From: Actinomycetota bacterium
GTDB lineage: Bacteria > Actinomycetota > Thermoleophilia > Solirubrobacterales > Solirubrobacteraceae
DNA length: 7,596 nucleotides
Reading direction: 5' to 3'
Assembly: GCA_009699615.1 (NCBI GenBank)
Contig: WLNV01000066.1
Location: forward strand, 1 to 7,596
Shown here one piece after another: positions 1 through 6,748 of this stretch (within the stretch, counting starts at the first letter, position 1; the number at the start of each line of letters is the position of its first letter). The notes under the pieces were generated by a model. It saw only the letters and a list, made by a program, of their open reading frames with translations. It searched no databases and was not told the origin of the DNA. A program made the translations under genes and the position numbers.

Positions 1-189
1 GGCGACACCCAGCGCCGGGCGCTCTCGCAGCGTCGCAAGCTGGTCCGCGTTGGCGACGTGGAGAATCAGAATCAGCGGCGCCAGGACGAGCGTCGCGAGC
101 ATCAGCCGCGCGCGCGCCGTCGCCGAGTGGACGACGAGCGTCGCGCCGGCCAGGAGGCTGCAGATTGTCAGCGAGAGAGCAGTTGCCAT
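1..189 (-). CDS. N-terminal part of a membrane protein, possibly O-antigen ligase/polymerase-like (cut by left edge)
   Basis: Reading the minus strand from the ATG at 189-187 gives an open frame of 63 residues that runs off the window. It begins MATALSLTICSLLAGAT and holds two hydrophobic stretches, at about residues 3-20 and 29-45. They are separated by a short basic turn (ATARAR, 23-28) and followed by a polar segment (NADQLATLRERP, 47-58). This looks like the start of a multi-pass membrane protein. No ATG, GTG or TTG lies upstream in frame before the stop at 216-214, so ATG 189 is the furthest possible start; an internal ATG at 102 is the alternative. The start lies 22 bases inside the end of the preceding gene, which suggests translational coupling. 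Its position in an envelope-polysaccharide cluster, and a remembered likeness to actinobacterial O-antigen ligase-type proteins, suggest that function. Too little is visible to confirm it. Confidence 0.6.
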   Translation of the reverse strand, partial: MATALSLTICSLLAGATLVVHSATARARLMLATLVLAPLILILHVANADQLATLRERPALGVA

Positions 190-1958
190 GATCGTGTCAT
201 CAGTCCCTGAACATCAGGATCGGTTGTCAGTCTTGAAGGAAGTTGCGGCAGGCCATAGCGGATTACGGTTCCGCTGCCGACTCGGAAAGCAACGATCGTC
301 ATCGCTCCATCGGCCGTCACAGCAACTGAGAGCGGCTTGCCGCTTGGCACCGTCTTTGTTGCCTCAATCTCGTCGTAGTTGTTGAACAGCCCGCTCGTTC
401 CCTTGAAGAGACCGAGCTGGTCATCTCCTGCAGTGACGTCGAAGGTGCCGCGCGCCGAAGCCTCAAGCGTGCTGCCGAAAATGTCAGCGGTTGCCGCCGG
501 GAGCGGCTTGATCAAGTTGGCGTTTCTTGTGAGCGTGACGGAGCGAAGCAGCGAATCGGTCCCCGCTTCGACCAGCGTTCCGCCAGCGGTAACGAAGCCG
601 CGCAGCTTGCGCGCAGCAGTGGGCGGCAGCCAGACGGTGTCGCCAGCGAGCAGTACGCCGCTGTGGCCAGAGAGGGTCGGGCCGCGGCCGCTGGCGAGCG
701 CGTAGTCGGTCGTCAGGTCATAGCGATAGCGGTTGCGGTCCAGCCAACTGATGATCGGCTTCTCTTGAACCGCGAAGCGTGATGGAAGCGGCGTCCCAAG
801 CACACGGGGAAGCTGCACTGAATCTCCGTTGGAAAGCAGGTTCGGCTCGCCGTCGCCGTCATCGTCAACCGGGTTGCGGCCCTGCCAGGTCATCAGCGGC
901 AGCACGACAAGCACCGGGTGCGACTTCGGATCGTCAACGGCGACAGGCACCGATGCGCGCAGCGCGCCCTTCTTGGCCGTGAAGATCAAGAGCTGCGAAC
1001 TCTTGCCTGGTGGCTTGACGCGAACGGTTGAAGACGAACTTGTTCCGCGCCGTGACGACGACTTGCCGACCTGGCCGAGATTCCAGCTGAAACGCCCCCC
1101 GTTGGCATCGACCGGCACTGCGATCGAGGAACCTGCGGTGCTCGGCAGCAGCGGCGGCTGCGCCGCGATCGGCCTTACGGTGATCCCGCCCTGCCCTGGT
1201 AGGCGCTGGCCGTAGACGATGATCGGCATGCCTTTGGCATCAAGCGGAACGGAGCTGCCGAGCACGCCCGCTGAGTCACGGCGCTGCGCAACGGCGAGGT
1301 AGGTCCCTGGCGCAACCGGACGGCCATTCGAACCGCGTCCGTCCCAGCTGACCTGATCCGAGCCCTGCGCAATTGGCAGCTCTGCGACCTGCTCGGTTGG
1401 TAGCGGTGCGGTGCGGAAGATCAGCAGGCGGCCGTCACGGGCGGAAGTGTTGAGACGGATCTGCGCTGGCTGGCCGTCAGCGCGAGGCAGAAGCTCGGGG
1501 CCCGGGCCAGCGCTGGGCCCGATCGCGACAACCCGGATCGTCGGCGGCAGGGTGTCGACGAGGAACGATTTCGGAACGACGATGCTGCGCCCTTCGCGGC
1601 GGAGCGTGACGCGAATCCTATAGCGACCGTCGGCGACGACTTTGCCGTTCTCGTCGCGACCGTTCCAACTAAGCGGCGCGATCGTGCGGTAGGCGGGAAG
1701 TTGAACGCCCGACGCAAGTTCACGCACCTTGTCGCCGCGCTCGTCGACGACTGCGACATCGATCAGCTCGCTGCGCTTGAGCCGGAAAGTGATCCGCTGC
1801 CGCTCGAAGCGTCCGTCTCCGTTCGGAGAGATCGCTTCCGACCCGAGCCGAAACGAGAGCAGGACAGGATCGGCAGTTTTGAGCTTCTGAGCTACAAAGA
1901 ACGCCCCGCCTGTGGCAACCACGAGCAGCGCAAAGACGACTTGCGCCAGCCGCGTCAA
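168..1958 (-). CDS. Exported/anchored protein with two FlgD-type Ig-like domains and an N,N-dimethylformamidase-beta-like C-terminal region
   Basis: The protein has 596 residues and a TTG start overlapping the previous stop (TTGA). An N-terminal hydrophobic helix (about 5-23) followed by AQKLK suggests a signal anchor or uncleaved signal peptide, placing the rest outside the membrane. Residues 43-49 (ISPNGDG) open the first FlgD-like Ig domain. It runs to about 135 and contains the typical SWNGRDENGKVVADGRYRIR (97-116). A second copy at about 165-228 has SWDGRGSNGRPVAPGTY (204-220). A Ser/Arg-rich linker follows (299-312). The C-terminal half starts with VLVVLPLMTWQGRNPVDDDG (349-368), then DGEPN; it resembles the large domain found in N,N-dimethylformamidase beta-subunit-like proteins. 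The DDDGDGEPN stretch (365-373) looks like a calcium loop. No catalytic residues are recognised. FlgD-type Ig domains usually serve as extracellular binding or structural modules. From its neighbours, a role in surface-polymer binding or assembly is inferred; the actual function is unknown. Confidence 0.85.
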   Translation of the reverse strand: MTRLAQVVFALLVVATGGAFFVAQKLKTADPVLLSFRLGSEAISPNGDGRFERQRITFRLKRSELIDVAVVDERGDKVRELASGVQLPAYRTIAPLSWNGRDENGKVVADGRYRIRVTLRREGRSIVVPKSFLVDTLPPTIRVVAIGPSAGPGPELLPRADGQPAQIRLNTSARDGRLLIFRTAPLPTEQVAELPIAQGSDQVSWDGRGSNGRPVAPGTYLAVAQRRDSAGVLGSSVPLDAKGMPIIVYGQRLPGQGGITVRPIAAQPPLLPSTAGSSIAVPVDANGGRFSWNLGQVGKSSSRRGTSSSSTVRVKPPGKSSQLLIFTAKKGALRASVPVAVDDPKSHPVLVVLPLMTWQGRNPVDDDGDGEPNLLSNGDSVQLPRVLGTPLPSRFAVQEKPIISWLDRNRYRYDLTTDYALASGRGPTLSGHSGVLLAGDTVWLPPTAARKLRGFVTAGGTLVEAGTDSLLRSVTLTRNANLIKPLPAATADIFGSTLEASARGTFDVTAGDDQLGLFKGTSGLFNNYDEIEATKTVPSGKPLSVAVTADGAMTIVAFRVGSGTVIRYGLPQLPSRLTTDPDVQGLMTRSWQLLSR

Positions 1959-2482
1959 AGCGCCACCAAGCTCCCGTTATCGGGGCGCTCCGATCCATCT
2001 CTGCCAGCATCGCGCAGTGCAAGACGGATTACGTTGCCGTGGCAGACGATCACAACTGCTCCAGTCTCGCCGCGCGAGCGCCAATCGTCCAGTCCCGCCG
2101 CCACGCGTGCAGCTTGGGTCGCGAAACTCTCGCCGCCCGGGAAACCCCAATCGGCCTTCAGTTCAACGAATGAAGTAAACGCCTCCGGGTCCTCGGCGGC
2201 AACTTCGGCAAAGCTGCGGTCGGTCCAATCGCCGGTTTCGGTCTCGGCGAAGCGAGGATCGATCTGAAGCTCAAGATCGACGTGCTCGGCGACGATCGTC
2301 GCCGTCTCAACGGCGCGTGCGATGTCGCTCGAGACGAGCGCCACCGGTTCGACCTCTGCAACGGCGATCGCCAGTTGCTGCGCTTGCTGGCGCCCAGTCT
2401 GATCCAGCGGGATGTCGCCCCAGCCCTGAAAGCGCCCCTCCAAGTTGTAGGCGGTCTGTCCGTGCCTTGCGAGGTAGATCAC
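1955..2482 (-). CDS. Histidine phosphatase family protein (phosphoglycerate-mutase-like phosphatase)
   Basis: This is a soluble protein of 175 residues with the complete branch-1 histidine phosphatase signature. The phospho-accepting histidine is in the RHG motif (R6-H7-G8). The phosphate-pocket arginine is R56 in SSDIARAVETA. Likely acid residues are E80/E82 in RFAETETGDW. The second catalytic histidine is H148 in VIVCHGNVIR, with GES at 117-119. The length suits the small phosphatases (CobC, GpmB or broad-specificity type) rather than true cofactor-dependent phosphoglycerate mutase, which is nearer 230-250 residues. The GTG start overlaps the stop of the LytR_C gene (GTGA, 4 bases) and its own stop overlaps the next gene (TTGA), so it is embedded in the operon. 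No Shine-Dalgarno sequence is seen before the GTG. The substrate cannot be read from the sequence; the surroundings suggest, but do not show, a sugar phosphate or other envelope-related phosphoester. There are no cobalamin genes nearby to support an alpha-ribazole role. Confidence 0.92.
   Translation of the reverse strand: MIYLARHGQTAYNLEGRFQGWGDIPLDQTGRQQAQQLAIAVAEVEPVALVSSDIARAVETATIVAEHVDLELQIDPRFAETETGDWTDRSFAEVAAEDPEAFTSFVELKADWGFPGGESFATQAARVAAGLDDWRSRGETGAVVIVCHGNVIRLALRDAGRDGSERPDNGSLVAL
1963..1967 (-). promoter_or_regulatory. Probable ribosome binding site (GGTGG) for the TTG-started FlgD-Ig protein
   Basis: On the minus strand GGTGG sits 4 bases before the TTG at 1958-1956, within the last codons of the phosphatase gene. 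It is the nearest purine-rich match to a Shine-Dalgarno core. It supports choosing this TTG, since the encoded N-terminus MTRLAQVVFALLVV is a good signal anchor. A second purine run (GGGAG) lies about 9 bases further upstream. The spacing of GGTGG is rather short, so coupling through the TTGA overlap may matter more. Confidence 0.4.
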
Positions 2483-3705
2483 TGCGCTTGGTCAGCGCCG
2501 AGTACGACGACAACCAGCGCGTTCTGACCGAGGACGCGGATGTTGGCGTCGATCGGCATAACCGCAGCACTGCTGAGCCCGAGCGTCTTGGCGACCTCAT
2601 CGCCGGCAGCTTTGGCGCCAGTGTCGTAGTAGACGGTTGAAGTCTGCGTGGTCTGATCGGGCGCTGTCGTGACCGGTCCGACCTTCGTGAAGCCGGCCGC
2701 CTGAAGCTTGTCGGCCGCGGCCCGGGCGAGACCGCTGCCGGTCGTGCCGTTGAAGACGGCGACCTGCGTCGCGGCCGGGTCAACGGCGGAGTTGGTCGCG
2801 GGCGAGGTCGTCGTTCCTGACGTCGTCGCAATGCTGTTCGTGGCCGGGACGGAGGTCGTGCTCGAGTCGCTGCCACCAAAGACTTGCGTGATCAGTACGA
2901 AGGCGATCACGATGATCGCGAGCCCACCGACAACCACGAGCAGCACTGAGCGCTTCCCTCCCTGCGGAGGCTCGTCGGCCGGAGGCCTGGTGTCGCGCGG
3001 GGCAGGCGGGCGCGTTGGCGGGATCGTGATCTCGTCGGTCGCGTTACGAGCCGGGGCTACGGTTCGCGGCCTCGGACGGGCAGGCGGCGGAGTCGGTCGC
3101 CCGGCGGCTCCGGCGGCGGCAGCTGGAGCTACTGGGGGCGAGACTGCGGCAGGCTTGGCGACCTCAGCCGGTGGCGTTTCAGGCTTGACGGGCTCACTCG
3201 CGGCCGGCTTTGCCTGATCGGCGCCTTCCGGCGTGACTGGAGCAACCGGGATCGCTCCTGTGACCGGTTTTGCCGCAGCGCCCGCGACAGGGATTGCCCC
3301 GGTCGTAGGCTTGGCCGGTTGTCCGGGAACAGCGCCGCCGGGCGGCTTCGGAGTCGCCGAAGGTACGGCGCCTGTAGTCGGCTTGACCGGTGGCTTTGCC
3401 GCTTGCGGCGTGGCGGCAGCGCGCGGGCGACCGGCCGCAGTAGCTGCCGCGCCTGTTGCTGCCCCGGCCGTGGCGGCTGCGGTGGCGGGCGCAGGACGCG
3501 CGGCCGCTTCGCTGATCCGCTCGGCCGCTTCGGCGTCACGTTCGGGAGAACGACCGGCCCAATCGCGCAGCCGCTTGACCTCACGCGCCTGCGCTGCGTA
3601 GAGCGCCGCAAGCACGCCGATGCCCACTACGGCGGCGAGGCCGGCGAGCGCACCAATGTGATCGATCCCGCTAGAGATCGAGAGAGCAGCTTGAACCAAC
3701 GTCAT
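2479..3705 (-). CDS. LytR C-terminal-domain (LytR_C) membrane protein with long Pro/Ala-rich linker
   Basis: The protein has 408 residues. A hydrophobic segment at about 17-38 is followed by a charged, possibly helical stretch (REVKRLRDWAGRSPERDAEA, 41-60). A low-complexity Ala/Pro/Lys linker covers about 66-250. A second transmembrane helix follows at about 253-276 (after GGKRS), then a Ser/Thr-rich tether (279-312). The LytR_C domain occupies about 313-405, beginning TQVAVFNGTTGSGLA, with the AAGF...V turn at 336-345 and ending NALVVVVLG. LytR_C usually ends LytR-CpsA-Psr proteins, which attach polymers to peptidoglycan. Here the catalytic LCP domain is absent, so the protein cannot be a ligase by that route and may instead bind or position envelope components. 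Two membrane passes imply that the linker is on one face and LytR_C probably on the outside. The ATG lies 12 bases after the dehydratase stop, with no recognisable Shine-Dalgarno sequence in TAAGATTGTCCGTCG. Confidence 0.88.
   Translation of the reverse strand: MTLVQAALSISSGIDHIGALAGLAAVVGIGVLAALYAAQAREVKRLRDWAGRSPERDAEAAERISEAAARPAPATAAATAGAATGAAATAAGRPRAAATPQAAKPPVKPTTGAVPSATPKPPGGAVPGQPAKPTTGAIPVAGAAAKPVTGAIPVAPVTPEGADQAKPAASEPVKPETPPAEVAKPAAVSPPVAPAAAAGAAGRPTPPPARPRPRTVAPARNATDEITIPPTRPPAPRDTRPPADEPPQGGKRSVLLVVVGGLAIIVIAFVLITQVFGGSDSSTTSVPATNSIATTSGTTTSPATNSAVDPAATQVAVFNGTTGSGLARAAADKLQAAGFTKVGPVTTAPDQTTQTSTVYYDTGAKAAGDEVAKTLGLSSAAVMPIDANIRVLGQNALVVVVLGADQAQ
3244..3384 (-). repeat. Imperfect KPxTGA(I/V)P repeats in the linker of the LytR_C protein
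   Basis: Within linker residues 108-154 the motif recurs as KPTTGAVP (108-115), KPPGGAVP (120-127), KPTTGAIP (132-139) and KPVTGAIP (147-154). The starts are spaced 12, 12 and 15 residues apart. The codons are similar but not identical, so this is an old, drifting repeat under protein-level constraint or slow decay, not a fresh DNA duplication. Its role is unknown; repeated Pro/Thr motifs could be spacers or sites for modification. Confidence 0.7.
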
Positions 3706-3717
3706 CGACGGACAATC

Positions 3718-5676
3718 TTATGCGTTGGAGTCGCTGGAAAGCTGTTCGAGCGTCGCGGCGGCCGAATCGGGCGGCTGGTCGGCGTCGGTAAAGGCGGCGA
3801 CTTTGGCTGCCAACGCGGCAGCATCGCCGCTTTCGGTCAGCAGCTGTATCTCCGCGAACCAGCCTGCAATCTCGCCACTGTCGCGCGGTTTGCGCGATGC
3901 GTGAACGATCTTCTCGGCCGGCGTCGGCTGCGGGCGCTCGTGCGGATTGAACAGCTCCTCATGAAGCTTCTCGCCCGGTCGACGCCCAATCACCTCGATC
4001 GCGATGTCGCGATCCGGCTCCAAGCCCGAGAGTTCGATCATGTCGCGCGCCAGCCCGATGATCGAAACAGGCTCACCCATCTCGAGCACGAAGATCTCGC
4101 CACCCTTACCGAGCGAGCCCGAACGGATGATCAGCTGCACTGCCTCCGGGATTGTCATGAAGTAACGCGTCATCCGATCGTCGGTAACGGTCACGGGGCC
4201 ACCGCGGGCAATCTGCCGGCGGAAGATCGGCACGACGGAGCCGGACGAACCGAGCACGTTGCCAAAGCGCACCGAGGCGTAGTTGGTCTTCGGAAAGCGC
4301 GAGCTCATCTCCTCGACTGCGTATTCGGCGAGTGCCTTCGAGGCGCCCATCACGGTCGCTGGTGCAACCGCCTTGTCGGTCGAAACGAGGACGAAATTGC
4401 GAACCTCAACCTCGCCGGCCAGCTCAGCGACGAGCCGCGTCGCGACGGCATTGTTGCGAACCGCCTCAACCGGGTTGCTCTCCATCAAGCCGACGTGTTT
4501 GTAGGCGGCTGCGTGGAAGACGAACGTAGGCCGGTACTGCTCGAAGACTTCTCGCATCCGCCCTGCGTCCTTGCAATCTGCGAGAACCGCCGAGAGTGAA
4601 GAAGGGTGTACGTGGCGATCCTCTTCGAGCTCTCGCTGGATCGCGAACAGATTGTCCTCGGCGTGATCGAGGATCACAAGCCGTCGCGGCGCGATCCGCG
4701 CAATCTGGCGGCAGAGCTCGGCGCCGATCGAACCACCGGCTCCCGTCACGAGAACGATCTCCTTAGAGAGGTAGCTTCCGACGCGGTCAAGCTCCATCCG
4801 CACCGGCTCGCGCCCGAGGATGTCCTCAACCTGCACTTCACGGACCTGACGCACAACGTGGCCGGAGCCGGCCTGAAGCAGTTCAAAAACGGTCGGCAAC
4901 GTGCGGACCGGAATGCCCCGGTCACGGCCAGCGCGGACAACCTGGCCGCGCAGCGTGCCAGGTGCGGATGGGATCGCGATCAGAATCTCGTCGGGTTCGG
5001 CCTCGTCGAGAATCCGGCCCAGCTGCTCTGTTGCGCCAAGCACCTTGACTCCGTCAATCCGCAGCCCCGCCTTGAGCGGGTCATCATCGACGAATCCGAC
5101 GGGATTTAGGGCCAGCGTCGGGTTGCGAAGAATCTCGCGCAAGGTCAGGCGGCCGCCATCGCCGGCGCCGACGATCAGCACGCGGCGGGCGTCCTTGTCA
5201 GCGCGAAAGCCGCGGATCGGGCGTTCGCGCACGGCGCGGGCGACGAAGCGGACACCGCCAACGAAGAGCAACATCAGCAGGAAGAAGAATGCGAGCACGC
5301 CGGTCGGGACGAGCAGGTTGATCTCCCCCCCTGCTGACTGGTAGCTGACGGGCCGGAGCAACGCAGTCAGGCCGGCGACGGCGACGGTCAGCAGCGCAAC
5401 CGCCTGCAACACGCCGAGGTAGTCGCCCTGAGTCGCGTACCTCCACTGGCGCTGCTCGGTGCGGAGCAGCAGGAAGATCACGAGCGTCAGAACTACAACC
5501 CAAGGCAGCGTCTCTTCGAACAGCCGCTCGTAGCGCGGCGGCGGACCTGCCGCTTGGTCGAAACGCAGGCGGAAGGCAAGAAAGTAGGCGAGAGCGGAAA
5601 GCGCTCCGTCAACCAGTAGCTGCGCGACTGAGTGACGGTGGAGCGGGAAAACCGCCTTGCTTAGGCGACTGCGCAT
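3718..5676 (-). CDS. Membrane-anchored nucleotide-sugar 4,6-dehydratase, CapD/WbpM/PglF family
   Basis: At 652 residues this has the full length of the large membrane-bound dehydratases. The N-terminus holds about four hydrophobic segments (roughly 18-36, 57-72, 88-107, 121-144). A first Rossmann-type domain follows, with VLIVGAGDGG (166-175). The catalytic short-chain dehydrogenase/reductase domain carries the NAD(P) loop TGAGGSIG (311-318), HAAAYKHVGLMESNP (388-402), STDKA (432-436) and M443-x3-K447. In this family methionine replaces the usual active-site tyrosine; the T-D-K...M spacing matches my recollection of Campylobacter PglF. RFGNVLGSSGSVVP (470-483) and PGEKLHEELF (567-576) complete the family pattern. 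Such enzymes convert UDP-GlcNAc to UDP-2-acetamido-2,6-dideoxy-4-hexulose at the inner face of the membrane. The exact substrate here is inferred. A sugar aminotransferase and a DUF354 gene lie just upstream. The ATG at 5676 is preceded by a -10-like box and no Shine-Dalgarno sequence. Confidence 0.95.
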   Translation of the reverse strand: MRSRLSKAVFPLHRHSVAQLLVDGALSALAYFLAFRLRFDQAAGPPPRYERLFEETLPWVVVLTLVIFLLLRTEQRQWRYATQGDYLGVLQAVALLTVAVAGLTALLRPVSYQSAGGEINLLVPTGVLAFFFLLMLLFVGGVRFVARAVRERPIRGFRADKDARRVLIVGAGDGGRLTLREILRNPTLALNPVGFVDDDPLKAGLRIDGVKVLGATEQLGRILDEAEPDEILIAIPSAPGTLRGQVVRAGRDRGIPVRTLPTVFELLQAGSGHVVRQVREVQVEDILGREPVRMELDRVGSYLSKEIVLVTGAGGSIGAELCRQIARIAPRRLVILDHAEDNLFAIQRELEEDRHVHPSSLSAVLADCKDAGRMREVFEQYRPTFVFHAAAYKHVGLMESNPVEAVRNNAVATRLVAELAGEVEVRNFVLVSTDKAVAPATVMGASKALAEYAVEEMSSRFPKTNYASVRFGNVLGSSGSVVPIFRRQIARGGPVTVTDDRMTRYFMTIPEAVQLIIRSGSLGKGGEIFVLEMGEPVSIIGLARDMIELSGLEPDRDIAIEVIGRRPGEKLHEELFNPHERPQPTPAEKIVHASRKPRDSGEIAGWFAEIQLLTESGDAAALAAKVAAFTDADQPPDSAAATLEQLSSDSNA

Positions 5677-5740
5677 CAGAGCGGCATTCTAGCTCGATTG
5701 CGCTCTCCCTTCCGCGTCGCGCAAGGTTGCTGGCAGGCTC
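5677..5740 (-). promoter_or_regulatory. Only sizeable intergenic gap; candidate near-leaderless promoter (-10 TAGAAT at 5691-5686)
   Basis: On the minus strand TAGAAT, matching five of six bases of TATAAT and the actinobacterial TANNNT pattern, is followed by nine bases (GCCGCTCTG) and then the ATG of the dehydratase gene. A transcript starting the usual 6-8 bases after the box would begin 1-3 bases before the ATG, or at it. No Shine-Dalgarno sequence lies between, which fits a leaderless message. The region 16-18 bases further upstream reads GCGGAAGG and does not resemble TTGACA. There is no clear hairpin followed by a T-run, so no terminator of the preceding gene is supported. Confidence 0.45.
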
Positions 5741-6748
5741 TCAGCGGGCGCTCAGCAGGAGCTCCACCAGCAGCTCCGGATCGCGCCGGACGCGGCCCGC
5801 CTCTGCGGCCTCATCGTCAGCAGCGGAGCGGCGGCTGAGGACGACCGTTGCTGGGTCCTCAAGCCGCCCCATCCGGCCATCGGCGATCAGTCTCTCGTCG
5901 ACCGCTCCGATCTTTCCTTCGAAGGTCGTCAGTACCGGTGTGCCGAGCGCGACGGCCTCACGGTTCATCGTCCCTCCGGCGCTTACGACAAGGTCGGCGA
6001 GCGCGACCAGGGAAGGTCCGTCGACGGCCACTTCGGGGATCACAAAGCCACCGGCAGCCGCCAGCTCAACTCGCTGCTCCTCTGTTCGAGGCAGCACGAC
6101 GACCTGACCTTGCTCGCGCAGGCGGACCAGAACCTCACTAAAGGCGCTGTTCTCAAAACGGTGGTACAGCGAGACCTCAGGCGGCGTGCGGACAACCGCC
6201 AGCGGCTGCGCGGCGTCAAGGCCAAGCAGGTCAAGTACGGCGCCGTCGGGCTCAAAGTCAGCGAGGTAGTACTCCTCTTTCAGCCCCGGGTAGCGGCGCA
6301 GTTTGCCGCGCGCCCCATAGCGGTCAAGCCGTTCGGGCGGAATCGCGTCGGGAACAACGACGGCCTGCGCGAGGCGGCAGTTGACGTTGTGTTGGACGGT
6401 CGCCCATTCGTAGTCGAACATCGTCGCCGCCGGAATCCCGAGCATCCGGGCGGCAACGTTGACGTCGTTTGAACCGTGACCGATCGCTAGATCGAAGTTT
6501 CGGCCGCGGGCCCAACTGCGGAGCGCCAGCGAGCGATCTACAAGGCCGCGCGCCTTCGCCGCAACCTTCCCCCCGCGATGGCGGCCGATCACCGTCGCGT
6601 CGATCCCGTGTAGCTCACAGAGCGCAACGGTCTGAGCGAAGTCGCGAGCCGTCACCTCAACCTCGGCGCCGCGTGCACGGAGCCGCTCAATTACCGGCCG
6701 CAGAACCAGAACGTGCGGCGAGTTTGTCAGGTCAACCCAAACGCGCAT
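5741..6748 (-). CDS. DUF354 domain protein (GT-B / UDP-GlcNAc 2-epimerase-like fold)
   Basis: The 335-residue protein matches the DUF354 family along its whole length. It opens MRVWVDLTNSPHVLVLRPVI, then has GHGSNDV (90-96), FDYEW (111-115), the distinctive PGLKEEYYL (154-162), VRTPPEVSLYH (186-196) and a C-terminal donor-type motif SAGGTMNREAVALGTP (256-271). The latter resembles the nucleotide-sugar-binding loops of GT-B enzymes such as MurG and the non-hydrolysing UDP-GlcNAc 2-epimerases. There is no signal peptide or membrane helix, so it should act in the cytoplasm. The family's reaction is not established to my knowledge; a glycosyltransferase or sugar epimerase role in envelope glycan synthesis is inferred from fold and neighbours. 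Its ATG shares a base with the stop of the aminotransferase gene (TAATG), indicating coupled translation, and no Shine-Dalgarno sequence is seen. A 64-base gap separates it from the dehydratase gene. Confidence 0.9.
   Translation of the reverse strand: MRVWVDLTNSPHVLVLRPVIERLRARGAEVEVTARDFAQTVALCELHGIDATVIGRHRGGKVAAKARGLVDRSLALRSWARGRNFDLAIGHGSNDVNVAARMLGIPAATMFDYEWATVQHNVNCRLAQAVVVPDAIPPERLDRYGARGKLRRYPGLKEEYYLADFEPDGAVLDLLGLDAAQPLAVVRTPPEVSLYHRFENSAFSEVLVRLREQGQVVVLPRTEEQRVELAAAGGFVIPEVAVDGPSLVALADLVVSAGGTMNREAVALGTPVLTTFEGKIGAVDERLIADGRMGRLEDPATVVLSRRSAADDEAAEAGRVRRDPELLVELLLSAR

Noticed and set aside
50..385. Plus-strand open frame near the left edge
   Set aside because: It is antisense to the end of the FlgD-Ig gene and to the start of the membrane-protein gene, and shows no domain or signal features of its own.
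1498..1520. GC-rich inverted repeat with GGGCCC arms at both ends, considered as a terminator
   Set aside because: It encodes Gly-Pro-Ser-Ala-Gly-Pro-Gly-Pro inside the FlgD-Ig gene and has no T-run on either side, so codon composition explains it.
2708..3217. Plus-strand open frame of 169 codons with Val/Ala/Gly-rich translation
   Set aside because: It mirrors the Ala/Pro-rich linker and second membrane helix of the LytR_C gene; the composition is a by-product of that coding strand.
3319..4599. Long plus-strand open frame of 426 codons
   Set aside because: It lies opposite the LytR_C and dehydratase genes, whose proteins have clear family motifs. Its own translation is Arg-rich with no recognisable domain, and high-GC DNA often leaves such antisense frames open.
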